Of a DNA stretch of 64,000 nt, positions 1 to 8,940 are shown piece by piece. Made by a program: the position numbers and the translations under genes. The notes below the pieces were generated by a model. That model searched no databases. It had not been told where the DNA came from and saw only the letters and a program-made list of their open reading frames with translations. Positions within the stretch are counted from its first letter, which is position 1. Every line of letters starts with the position of its first letter. Source of the DNA: an uncultured Gammaproteobacteria bacterium (GTDB taxonomy: Bacteria > Pseudomonadota > Gammaproteobacteria > CAMYKB01); NCBI GenBank assembly GCA_947258875.1, contig CAMYKB010000007.1, positions 1 to 64,000 on the forward strand, written 5' to 3'.

Positions 1-108
1 CCAGGCGGCGAGCACGCTGCCCGGGGTCAACAGGCCGGCGCCAACAGCGACGGTGACCGCACTGGCGGCAACGCCTGTTTTCATGAATAGTCTGCGTTTC
101 AGGTTCAT
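1..108 (-). CDS. soxY: SoxY, sulfur-carrier protein (N-terminal fragment)
   Basis: Only the first 36 codons are in the window; the gene runs off the left edge. They encode a twin-arginine signal (KRRLFMK followed by an Ala/Val/Gly-rich stretch ending LAAW), the usual start of SoxY, which carries the thiosulfate-derived sulfur on a C-terminal GGCGG cysteine in the periplasmic Sox system. The C-terminal carrier motif is not visible. A good ribosome site (AAAGGA) lies about 8 bases upstream of the ATG. It follows soxX on the same strand, the normal soxXY order, which is the main support for the name. Another Tat substrate is possible but unlikely. Confidence 0.75.
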   Translation of the reverse strand, partial: MNLKRRLFMKTGVAASAVTVAVGAGLLTPGSVLAAW

Positions 109-216
109 TTATGATTTCCTTTAATTAATCTTAATAGCAGGGTATGTAACACCGGCTATAGGTCAAGCTACAGGCAGCCGTGTTCTGTACGGCTGGCAAG
201 TACCCAATTACGCACC

Positions 217-588
217 TCAAAGAGTGTGAATAAACTCAGTCACCTTATCGATCTCGCCACTGCTAATGATGGCATGGGGCCCGAATGGCGGCATGATGGT
301 ATTGGGATTGCGTGTCCTGGGTTCAGCAATTTGGGCACGCAAGGCGGCCTTGTCAGGAAAACGTTGCTTCATCGCGATCAGCGGTGGGCCGATGTTACCC
401 GGCAGGCTGCCGCCAGCAATTTGATGGCAAGCCAGGCAGTTACCTTTTTTGCGGTCGAAAGCTATTTTTTTGCCTTCCTCAACGACGCTGGCTCCCGCCG
501 CCTGAGCTGCATATGGTACGAGTGCCAATGAGCCTGCGATAGCGATGACCGAGGCTGCCGAGGCAATAAGTGTTACGGGGTTACGCAT
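217..588 (-). CDS. soxX: SoxX, c-type cytochrome of the thiosulfate-oxidising Sox system
   Basis: A 123-residue secreted monoheme cytochrome c. It has a signal peptide (hydrophobic segment ending AAQA), the haem-binding motif CLACH, and a distal TIMPPFG stretch that supplies the methionine ligand. SoxX pairs with SoxA and accepts electrons as thiosulfate is conjugated to SoxY in the periplasm. The start at 588 was chosen because AGGAGG sits just upstream and a signal peptide follows at once; the open frame continues to 699 but the extra 37 residues are not signal-like. It is the first gene of a leftward sox operon, with soxY about 110 bases downstream. Length and motifs fit the family well. 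Confidence 0.85.
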   Translation of the reverse strand: MRNPVTLIASAASVIAIAGSLALVPYAAQAAGASVVEEGKKIAFDRKKGNCLACHQIAGGSLPGNIGPPLIAMKQRFPDKAALRAQIAEPRTRNPNTIMPPFGPHAIISSGEIDKVTEFIHTL

Positions 589-857
589 GCTATTCCTCCT
601 TAAGGTGCTGCATTTTAATAATAATTTCTTACTCTTGTGCGTATGCCGCAGGCAATAATATGTGACGCACACACACAATTCATGGCATAGCATACTCAAC
701 TGATCGCTATTAGCAAGCAGTCAGGGATGAATTAATATATGTAGTTTTACTAATATTGCTGAAGCCGGCAAAAGACAGGCTTAGTGATTAAATAGATCGC
801 GCGGGAAAAATTTGCGGGCAGCTGCCACGCTGTTGGCACTGCGTAATAGTATGTCGC

Positions 858-2324
858 TCAGGTGCCATCCGGTTCTTGTAGTTTCAGTAATTTCCTGCGC
901 TTGCTTTGGGCTCGAGCGAGGGTCACGGTGTCGGCTTGTTCCGTTTTCAGTGCGAGGTCGAGTTGCTCCAGGGCGGAACCGTATTGCCCGTGGGCAATAT
1001 AGTAATCCGCCATTGCTTCGTGACTCAGCCACGGCTGTGCTGTTGCTGCTGCGGCTTCGGCCCGTAATTTGTCCAGTAGAGGGTTATGGCGTTTTTGGTA
1101 TGCTAAGCGCTCCATATGTTTGAGTGCTTCATTAGCTCGCTTCATGTCGATCAGGCTCTTGGACAGAAAATAGACGATGGCTTCGTCGCCGGGATAAATC
1201 TCGTTAAGTCGCTGTAATAGCTTGTGCGCCGCGGTAGTCTCGCCGACATTAAGGTAAGCCTGTGCCGTTGCCAGATTAACTGATAAAGCGGCATCGTTGC
1301 TTTGATCGATGGTGTCCAGTAGTTCTATCGCCCTGTGATGTTCGCCTGCGCGATCCAGTGCAATCGCATAACTGTAGGTGTCGACAGATTTTTGCGGAAT
1401 ACCGTTGCGGCTCGCCTCTTCAAAAACACGTATGAGATCCGCGGGATTGGCCGTGAGTGCAATGGCACGCGCTTTGGCAAACTGGAAGCGTGTGGAGTCT
1501 TTTACAAACTTACCCGATTGCTGTGCGGCACGGCTCTTGGTGTCGCTGATCCTGGAGAGCGTTACCGGGTGAGTACTGAGAAATTCAGGAACCGGCCCGG
1601 AATTCAATTCGCTGTATTTGTGCAGGCGTTCGAAAAACAGGGGCATCCCGTGCGGATCGAAGTTGGCCGACATCAGCAGGTCAATGCCAACCCGGTCAGC
1701 TTCCTGTTCATGGGCCCTGGAAAAAGCAAGTTGTGCCTGAGAGCTGGCTCCCATGGCTGAATACAGTGCCGCTGCAGTGACATTGCTGTTATCCATAGCG
1801 ACTCCAGCTGCGACCGAAGCCAGCACTGCTAGCGCAGTGGCAATGTTGATTTTACTGGCGTTCTCGTAAGCGCGCGCCAGGTGTCGCTGTTCAATATGAG
1901 CAATTTCATGTGCTACCACGCCCGCGAGCTCACTCTCACTGCGTGCTGACGTTAACAGTCCGGTATGGATTACAATCACGCCGCCAGGCGCAGCAAATGC
2001 ATTGATATTTGGATCATTGACCAGCATGAAGTTGAAATTGATCTGAGTATCGACACCACCTCCCAGCAGGCGTGTACCCAGCGTCTGTATATATGTGTTG
2101 AGTTCAGGATCGTCGATAGTCGGGAATGCCCCGCGTATCTGCGCGGCCAGCACTTCGCCGAGTTGTTGTTCCTGTCCCGGGCTAATGACCTGGCTGGCCG
2201 GGGCGCCGATCTCGGGTAGTTGATAACGGTTATCCGCGGCGTGCACGCCGGGTGCGTTGACACACAACATGGTAATGGCGATTAGAATGAATTGGCGTAA
2301 TTTGTGTGTCGTTGTCTGTGGCAT
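858..2324 (-). CDS. bepA: BepA/YfgC-type M48 metalloprotease with TPR tail
   Basis: A 488-residue periplasmic zinc protease. Residues 1-29 are a signal peptide; the peptidase domain holds HEIAH at 139-143 and the third-ligand motif EQEAD at about 206-210; the C-terminal half (from about 300) is a run of TPR-like helices. BepA promotes assembly of outer-membrane beta-barrel proteins such as LptD and degrades stalled ones. The length (E. coli BepA is 487) and the domain order match. It is transcribed away from the rhodanese gene, with about 270 bases between the two starts, and its stop lies 270 bases from the soxX start, so it is probably a separate unit. Confidence 0.88.
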   Translation of the reverse strand: MPQTTTHKLRQFILIAITMLCVNAPGVHAADNRYQLPEIGAPASQVISPGQEQQLGEVLAAQIRGAFPTIDDPELNTYIQTLGTRLLGGGVDTQINFNFMLVNDPNINAFAAPGGVIVIHTGLLTSARSESELAGVVAHEIAHIEQRHLARAYENASKINIATALAVLASVAAGVAMDNSNVTAAALYSAMGASSQAQLAFSRAHEQEADRVGIDLLMSANFDPHGMPLFFERLHKYSELNSGPVPEFLSTHPVTLSRISDTKSRAAQQSGKFVKDSTRFQFAKARAIALTANPADLIRVFEEASRNGIPQKSVDTYSYAIALDRAGEHHRAIELLDTIDQSNDAALSVNLATAQAYLNVGETTAAHKLLQRLNEIYPGDEAIVYFLSKSLIDMKRANEALKHMERLAYQKRHNPLLDKLRAEAAAATAQPWLSHEAMADYYIAHGQYGSALEQLDLALKTEQADTVTLARAQSKRRKLLKLQEPDGT

Positions 2325-2525
2325 GGATTAATGCTGGAGGCCAGGGTTGGTTAGTGTCATGTGTGCGTTTCAGTGCGCCTTAGGCCTAAGATAACACTCA
2401 AGAGCGTTGTTCACTATGGCGCGTCCGTAAACCTGAATCACTCGTATTAGGCGATAGAGGGGTCAGTAATCATTAATTTGTCCTTAACGTGGATGTAAAG
2501 TTCGATCGTGGATTTGCCCGTTAGC

Positions 2526-2555
2526 TTGACACAGGGTTCTATAGGTATGTTACAT
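2526..2555 (+). promoter_or_regulatory. Candidate sigma-70 promoter of the rhodanese gene
   Basis: A perfect -35 box TTGACA (2526-2531) and a weak -10 TTACAT (2550-2555) are 18 bases apart, ending 36 bases before the rhodanese ATG. The -10 is poor, so this is a suggestion. The rhodanese start itself has no clear Shine-Dalgarno sequence. Confidence 0.4.
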
Positions 2556-2591
2556 TAGCCATTCCTAATATACCGTATAGATAAAATTTAT

Positions 2592-2948
2592 ATGTTCAAC
2601 ATCAAGCAGATTGATTCGCACACCCTCGATCAATGGCAGGCGGAAAAGCGCCGTTTGCGTTTAATCGATGTGCGCTCGCATGACGAGATGGAGCATGGTG
2701 TGATTACGGGCGCCCAGGCATTACCACTCCATATTTTACCTCTCAAGGCTGAAGAAATCGTACGTCAGTTAGACCCGGAAGAATCTGTGGTTTTTTACTG
2801 CAGGTCCGGTGCGCGTTCGGCCCAGGCGTGTATGTATATGACCAGCCAGCTTGGCATCCGCAATGTCTATAATCTGGAACAGGGCATTATGGGTTGGGTT
2901 GCGGCAGGCAAGGGTTTGTTCGCCGGCGAAGCTATCCTTGCTGCCTAG
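2592..2948 (+). CDS. Single-domain rhodanese (sulfurtransferase)
   Basis: A 118-residue cytoplasmic rhodanese. The active-site loop YCRSGARS places the catalytic cysteine at residue 70, and IDVRSHDEMEHGVI near residues 25-38 is the typical family signature. It forms a cysteine persulfide and passes sulfane sulfur on. Its neighbours, tusA and dsrE2, form the known rhd-tusA-dsrE2 sulfur-relay cluster of sulfur oxidisers, so the likely role is to load TusA during sulfur oxidation. It is separated from tusA by 283 bases, wider than usual for this cluster, so the two may not always share a transcript. Confidence 0.85.
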   Translation: MFNIKQIDSHTLDQWQAEKRRLRLIDVRSHDEMEHGVITGAQALPLHILPLKAEEIVRQLDPEESVVFYCRSGARSAQACMYMTSQLGIRNVYNLEQGIMGWVAAGKGLFAGEAILAA

Positions 2949-3231
2949 CCTTTGGCAGCACAGTCGACACTACGGCACATTAGATTGTGCTTCGGAGGTG
3001 TCACCGTTCTCGATCCAAGCGGGGCTGTTCTACCTATAAATGATCTTGATGCGGTATAAGAAGCCTTGATTGATACATATATGATTTTGCATGTGATGGT
3101 AATTTGAGTGACAATGAAAAGTTACCGAATTGTCTTCAGATGAGTAGTGATCCCCTGCAATTTGAAACCGGATTTCAAGGTAGAGATGGCAGGAATAACA
3201 GTAAAGTTGAAAATGTGAAGGAGTAGAGAAA

Positions 3232-3462
3232 ATGGCAGATTTTGACCAAGAACTTGATGCGACAGGCTTGAACTGTCCGTTACCTATCCTGCGTGCCAAA
3301 AAGGCGTTGTCGAGTATGCAAGCAGGTCAGGTACTACATATCATTGCGACTGATCCTGGTTCTGTTAAGGATTTCGAGGCGTTCACCAAGCAAACAGGTA
3401 ACGAGTTGATGGAGTCCAAGGAAGAAGGCGGTAAGTTTTACTTCTTGATGAAGAAGTCTTAA
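3232..3462 (+). CDS. tusA: TusA sulfur-carrier protein
   Basis: A 76-residue TusA-family protein with the conserved CPLP motif (Cys15), which carries a persulfide, and the alpha-beta fold signature DPGSVKDF. AAGGAG is 7-12 bases ahead of the ATG. In sulfur oxidisers TusA is a central cytoplasmic sulfur donor that shuttles sulfur between rhodanese, DsrE-type proteins and the Dsr or sHdr oxidation machinery; in other bacteria it serves tRNA thiolation. The position between rhodanese and dsrE2 favours the dissimilatory role. It is followed after 49 bases by dsrE2, probably co-transcribed. Confidence 0.9.
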   Translation: MADFDQELDATGLNCPLPILRAKKALSSMQAGQVLHIIATDPGSVKDFEAFTKQTGNELMESKEEGGKFYFLMKKS

Positions 3463-3511
3463 TTGCAATGCCCTGCTGCTTTAATCCAGCTTAGCGCCGG
3501 GAGGAGTTGAT

Positions 3512-3991
3512 ATGTCAGAAAAAAAATTAGCGATTATCGCTACCAAGGGAAGCCTCGACTGGGCATACCCGCCATTCATACTTGCATCTACGGCTGCAGC
3601 GCTGGGATATGAGACACAAATCTTCTTTACATTTTATGGTCTTCAGTTATTGCGCAAAAAGCTGAGTCTGGAGGTTACACCGCTGGGTAATCCGGGCATG
3701 CCGATGCCTATGGCGATGGACAAGTGGTTCCCGGTCGCACTCACGGCATTACCGGGCATGCAGTCTATGATGACGATGATGATGAAAAAGAAAATGAAGG
3801 ATAAAGGTGTAGCCAGTGTGGAAGACTTGCGTGATCTTTGCGTCGAAGCCGATGTTAAATTGATCGCTTGTCAGATGACGGTTGACCTGTTTGACATGGA
3901 TACATCAGACTTTCTTGATGGGCTTGAGTACGGTGGCGCAGCAACATTCTTCGAGTTCGCGGGCGAGTCCGATATTTGCCTGTTTGTTTGA
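3512..3991 (+). CDS. dsrE2: DsrE2-family sulfurtransferase
   Basis: A 159-residue DsrE/peroxiredoxin-like protein of the DsrE2 type. Features are the N-terminal KLAIIATKGSLD strand, a long Met-rich segment (about 62-98) and the conserved LIACQMT with Cys120; further cysteines are at 110 and 156. The hydrophobic, Met-rich segment is typical of DsrE2, which has been treated as membrane-associated. The function is persulfide transfer with TusA and rhodanese. GGGAGGAG precedes the ATG. A strong hairpin terminator begins 20 bases after the stop, closing the cluster. Confidence 0.85.
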   Translation: MSEKKLAIIATKGSLDWAYPPFILASTAAALGYETQIFFTFYGLQLLRKKLSLEVTPLGNPGMPMPMAMDKWFPVALTALPGMQSMMTMMMKKKMKDKGVASVEDLRDLCVEADVKLIACQMTVDLFDMDTSDFLDGLEYGGAATFFEFAGESDICLFV

Positions 3992-4010
3992 GTGGTATGT
4001 GCATTGGTAA

Positions 4011-4047
4011 TCACAAAAAAACCCCGGTCCCCGGGGTTTTTTTGTGA
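4011..4047. terminator. Strong bidirectional hairpin terminator after dsrE2
   Basis: A perfect 17-bp stem with a 3-base loop: an A-tract plus CCCCGG on the left arm, mirrored by CCGGGG plus a T-tract on the right. It can end transcription in either direction, although only the plus-strand dsrE2 needs it here. Confidence 0.9.
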
Positions 4048-4513
4048 TTTTAGATTAATGTTATTAACCTTGGTGATTATAATTTCCAAATGTGTATAAC
4101 AGGGTTGTCAGTTCTATAGCGCATCTTTAATAAACGTATTTGATTCTAAATAAAAAAATTTAATAAGCGTTTCTAACTATGGGGTCTTATGATCTCAGGC
4201 GGCTTAAGACATCATTACAATAATCACTGATGCCGAGTGGATATCATAAAACGAGTGGATATCATAAAAATTGAGTCGCATTAATTTATATCCATAATAA
4301 ATAAAAACAAAATCAAATAACAGAAGCCAGGGGATGTGTCATACTTTCTATAAATTCTTGCAAGACTGATTGGTAATCGACGCGTAATGTCGCCTGTGCC
4401 CGGATTTTCCCCACTAGATTTTTCGTAATTATTGCGGTGTGTACATAAAAGATCATAAGAATCTTGTGATGGCCGTGATAATAATTAAGCAGTAAATGAC
4501 AGGAGAACAGTCA
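4048..4513. other. AT-rich intergenic region before fadL-like gene
   Basis: About 465 bases with no convincing gene. It is clearly more AT-rich than its neighbours and contains a perfect 18-bp tandem duplication (listed separately). It must hold the promoter of the FadL-like gene, but no box pair stands out. AGGAGA lies just upstream of the ATG at 4514. Confidence 0.6.
4234..4269. repeat. Perfect 18-bp tandem duplication
   Basis: The unit CGAGTGGATATCATAAAA occurs twice back to back (4234-4251 and 4252-4269) with no mismatch. It contains the short palindrome GGATATC/GATATC. It could be a slippage product or a doubled regulator site for the downstream outer-membrane protein gene. Confidence 0.75.
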
Positions 4514-5824
4514 ATGAAAATCACCTCAATGCAATCACTTTGTACAGCTGTGGTGCTGGGCGCAACGCTGGTCAGCGGTACGGCCTCGGCAACCAATGGC
4601 TATTTTGCCCATGGATATGGCACAACTCAAAAAGGCCTCGCAGGTGCGGGTTCAGCGCTGGGACAGGATACCCTGGCTGCCGCGACCAATCCCGCTTCAA
4701 TGGTTGATCTGGGTAACCGTATGGATATCGGCCTGGAAATCTTCAGTCCGCGCCGTAGCTACACCGTGACCGGCAATCCCACGGGATTTCCAGGCACCTT
4801 CGGTCTTGCCCCAGGGTCCGTGGACAGCGATAGCGAATATTTTCCTATTCCGAGTTTCGGATATAACCGCATGCTGGATGCCAACACATCCATCGGCATC
4901 AGCGTTTACGGTAATGGTGGGATGAACACCGATTATCCGGCTAACGTCAATGGCACTGGGGTTAGCGTGTTTGGTGTTCCTACAGCAACCGGCGTTGATT
5001 TATCACAGCTCTTCATTGTGCCGAGCTATGCGCGCAAATTTACCAGCGGTAAGGGTTCCTGGGGGATCAGCCCTATTATTGCCTACCAGCGCTTTGAGGC
5101 GACCGGAGTGGGGAGCTTTGCCGGTTTCAGTACTGATCCACAAAATCTGAGTGATAATGGCCATGATGCAGCCTTCGGTTTTGGTGCACGTATCGGCGTT
5201 AAGGGTGAGGTGTCACCTGGCGTAACCCTTGGTGCGTCTTATCAGTCGCGCATCTTTATGGGGGAGTTTGATGATTACGCCGGTCTGTTTGCCGAGCAGG
5301 GTGATTTCGATATCCCGTCTACCCTGAATGTTGGTCTTGCCTGGAATACATCACCGTCGACAGTGCTGGTATTCGATATCCAGCATATTTTCTATGGTGA
5401 AATCGATGCTATCGCAAACTCGACGACCAATGCTGCCGCCTGTTTTGGTGGTGATCCGAGCAGTTGTCTGGGTGGCGACAATGGTGCCGGTTTTGGTTGG
5501 GATGACATGACGATCTTTAAACTGGGTTACCAGTGGAGCACTGCCGGTGGCTGGACATGGCGTGCGGGTATCAGCCATGGCGGTCAACCGATTGAAGAAG
5601 AGAGCGCGATCTTCAATATCCTGGCGCCTGCTGTCGTCGAGACTCATGTGACCTTTGGTTTCACCAAAGAAATCGACTCAACGAGTGCCCTGAACTTTGC
5701 GGGAATGCATGCGCTAGATAATGATATTTCGGGTCCCAATGTCTTTGAAGCACCCGGCGCACAGCAAATTGAACTGCAGATGGACCAGTTTGCGCTGGAA
5801 CTAAGTTATACCCGTAATTTCTGA
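4514..5824 (+). CDS. FadL/OmpP1/TodX-family outer-membrane transporter
   Basis: A 436-residue outer-membrane beta-barrel. It has a signal peptide ending at TASA and then the family hatch signature NGYFAHGYGTTQKGLAGAG followed by AAATNPASM; the last residue is an aromatic (YTRNF), the outer-membrane insertion signal. FadL-type porins take up long-chain fatty acids or other hydrophobic compounds. The start at 4514 is preferred over one six codons upstream because AGGAGA is correctly spaced. The next gene, an unrecognised secreted protein, starts about 100 bases later on the same strand and may be a functional partner. The substrate cannot be predicted. Confidence 0.88.
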   Translation: MKITSMQSLCTAVVLGATLVSGTASATNGYFAHGYGTTQKGLAGAGSALGQDTLAAATNPASMVDLGNRMDIGLEIFSPRRSYTVTGNPTGFPGTFGLAPGSVDSDSEYFPIPSFGYNRMLDANTSIGISVYGNGGMNTDYPANVNGTGVSVFGVPTATGVDLSQLFIVPSYARKFTSGKGSWGISPIIAYQRFEATGVGSFAGFSTDPQNLSDNGHDAAFGFGARIGVKGEVSPGVTLGASYQSRIFMGEFDDYAGLFAEQGDFDIPSTLNVGLAWNTSPSTVLVFDIQHIFYGEIDAIANSTTNAAACFGGDPSSCLGGDNGAGFGWDDMTIFKLGYQWSTAGGWTWRAGISHGGQPIEEESAIFNILAPAVVETHVTFGFTKEIDSTSALNFAGMHALDNDISGPNVFEAPGAQQIELQMDQFALELSYTRNF

Positions 5825-5921
5825 TAACAGGAGTTCGTGTTGTGCGCAATAAGGGCTATGGAGACATGGCCCTTATTGTTTCTTGGCTGGTATTTTTAAT
5901 AATGAAAAGGCGGGAGTACTC

Positions 5922-6851
5922 ATGTTCAACCTTAAACACGTAACGCGTCGACTGACTGTTGCGGCGATGCTGACGCTGGTTGTCTGCAGTGTTGCGAATG
6001 CCGAGGATAAACTAAAACCCTTTGTGCTAGCTTCGATCTCATCTGGCGATGTTTCGGCCAAGGCTGCTGAAGTCAAAAATGCGCTATCCGCAGCGGGTTT
6101 CACGGTGCTTGGAGACTATGCGCCCAATGCCGCCACCAAGGTGATCATCGTAACCAATGATGCGTTGAAAACTGCGGCTGGTAAATCGGTGCGTGGCGCT
6201 TATGGTGCCGTGCAGCGTGTTTCGGTGGCCAAGGTAGGTGATCAGCTGCAGGTAGCTTACGCCAACCCGGTTTATTTCCAGCATGCCTATCGTATGGCTG
6301 CGGACCTTTCCGGTGCTGCCGATCAGCTGGGGCAGCTACTGGGAAACCAGCAAACCTTTGGCGCAAAGGGGCTTACGGTGAAGAAGCTGCGTAACTACAG
6401 ATACAAACCGACGATGGAGAAATTTACCAACCCCTATGAGCTGGCCAGTTATGGGAGCCACAGTGAGGCGGTGCAGGCCGTTGAGACGGGCCTGGCAGAG
6501 CAGCGCGCCGGTGTCAGCAAAATCTATCGCCTCGACCTTCCGGGCGAACAAACCCTGTTCGGTGTGGCGATGACGGGCAAGAATGTGGGTGATAAATATT
6601 CCGATGATGGGTTTCAGATGGGCGTGGTGGATTTCAAGGAACACAGCCAGGCGGCCTATCTGCCCTATGAAATTCTTGTCAATGGAAACCAGATCGAAGC
6701 CCTGCACATGCGCTTCCGTATGGCGGTTAATTTTCCGGATCTCAGAATGATGGGTAAGCACAGTTTTATGAAGTTGATGAAGTCGCCGGGTGCAATCCAG
6801 CGGGCGCTGATGAAAGTTGCCGGCGGAAAGGATGAAGTTGCCATAGAGTAA
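5922..6851 (+). CDS. Secreted protein of unknown function
   Basis: A 309-residue protein not recognised with confidence. Residues 1-27 are a signal peptide ending SVANA. The first part of the mature protein (about 30-120) has an alternating alpha/beta pattern with a VKNALSAAGFTV segment and a YANPVYFQHAYRM segment, vaguely reminiscent of DUF302, which is a weak inference. No catalytic motif, haem site or membrane anchor is visible. The start at 5922 puts the signal at the N-terminus, with a modest GGGAG upstream. It follows the FadL-like gene and is closed by a hairpin terminator, so the pair is probably one unit. Confidence 0.6.
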   Translation: MFNLKHVTRRLTVAAMLTLVVCSVANAEDKLKPFVLASISSGDVSAKAAEVKNALSAAGFTVLGDYAPNAATKVIIVTNDALKTAAGKSVRGAYGAVQRVSVAKVGDQLQVAYANPVYFQHAYRMAADLSGAADQLGQLLGNQQTFGAKGLTVKKLRNYRYKPTMEKFTNPYELASYGSHSEAVQAVETGLAEQRAGVSKIYRLDLPGEQTLFGVAMTGKNVGDKYSDDGFQMGVVDFKEHSQAAYLPYEILVNGNQIEALHMRFRMAVNFPDLRMMGKHSFMKLMKSPGAIQRALMKVAGGKDEVAIE

Positions 6852-6885
6852 ATCGGTGTGTCCCGGTTGTCTGGCTGGTTGCGCG

Positions 6886-6916
6886 AACGGCTGGTCCGGA
6901 AGGTCCAGCCGTTTTT
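6886..6916 (+). terminator. Rho-independent terminator
   Basis: The inverted repeat AACGGCTGG / CCAGCCGTT (6886-6894 and 6905-6913) with a 10-base loop is followed by a short T-run, 34 bases after the stop of the secreted-protein gene. Confidence 0.8.
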
Positions 6917-7250
6917 ATGTGTGGCCATGCTGAACCTGGACGCTGCTGCAGGGCATTGTTTGGGGAAATAAGTGTATTTTGTCATTACCTGGTGCCGAAT
7001 TTCAGGCGATTTGTGTCAAAATCGTGAAATTCACGCCTGTTCGTATTAATATCGCTACTCTTTTTCATCGGCCGGGACTGGAAGGCTTCTTTTCCCATGG
7101 ATACTCACGAACGGTCTGCGGTATAGACACATACGAAATACGCTAAATGATCATAATTCACGAACCAGGAAACCCGGCCGGCGCCCGGATTGCCGCATAC
7201 CCGTTCCATGGAATGCCCGGTAATTATCTGTTGCCTGAAGGCGCATAGCG
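6917..7250. other. Intergenic region before ilvN; no ilvB present
   Basis: A 334-base stretch without a convincing reading frame. In many related bacteria the large acetolactate synthase subunit gene ends immediately before ilvN, but no trace of its C-terminus was recognised here. The region presumably holds the ilvN promoter. No leader peptide rich in Ile, Leu or Val codons was seen. Confidence 0.5.
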
Positions 7251-7742
7251 ATGCGGCACATTATCTCTATTTTGCTCGAAAATGAGGCTGGCGCGCTGAC
7301 CCGCGTTTCCGGGCTGTTTTCATCGCGTGGTTACAATATCGAATCTCTGACCGTTGCGCCCACCGACGATCCCACCCTGTCGAGGATGACGGTGGTGACG
7401 CGTGGCAGTGATGAGGTGATTGAACAGATCACCCAGCAGCTGAATAAGTTGGTGGACGTGGTCAAAGTTGTTGATCTTACCTGTGATGAGCACATAGAGC
7501 GTGAGTTAATGTTGCTCAAGGTGGAAGCCGGGGGCGAAGATCAGGATGAGATCGTGCGGCTTGCGGAGCTCTTTAATGGACGCATTGTTGATACCTGCGA
7601 TACGGCGTGCACGATAGAGATGACGGATACCGGTGACAGGATAGATGAATTCATAAAAACCCTCGGCGCGAGGAAGCTCCTTGAAGTGGTCCGTTCTGGT
7701 GCCACGGGTATTGCGCGGGGTACCACCAGCCTCAAGCTTTGA
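7251..7742 (+). CDS. ilvN: Acetolactate synthase small (regulatory) subunit
   Basis: A 163-residue regulatory subunit of acetohydroxyacid synthase, the first common enzyme of valine, leucine and isoleucine synthesis. The N-terminal ACT domain begins RHIISILLENEAGALTRVSGLF and continues to about residue 80, binding valine for feedback control; the C-terminal half matches the IlvH/IlvN extension (ELMLLKV, ending GTTSLKL). The length is typical of IlvH (about 163). It is followed 108 bases later by ilvC on the same strand. The usual catalytic partner ilvB/ilvI is missing upstream, so it must lie elsewhere in the genome. Confidence 0.93.
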   Translation: MRHIISILLENEAGALTRVSGLFSSRGYNIESLTVAPTDDPTLSRMTVVTRGSDEVIEQITQQLNKLVDVVKVVDLTCDEHIERELMLLKVEAGGEDQDEIVRLAELFNGRIVDTCDTACTIEMTDTGDRIDEFIKTLGARKLLEVVRSGATGIARGTTSLKL

Positions 7743-7775
7743 TTTTTACAGGAGACCTGGACTGAACCTGGATGA

Positions 7776-8867
<1,092 letters not shown>

Positions 8868-8940
8868 TCGGGCCGCAACGTCGGTTTCGGCTGGTGATGC
8901 AGTAGAGATTAATTCGGCTCACCCACCAGGATTAGCATAA

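Noticed and set aside
4234-4269. Two-copy tandem repeat considered as a CRISPR remnant
   Set aside because: Units are contiguous with no spacer and no cas genes are present.
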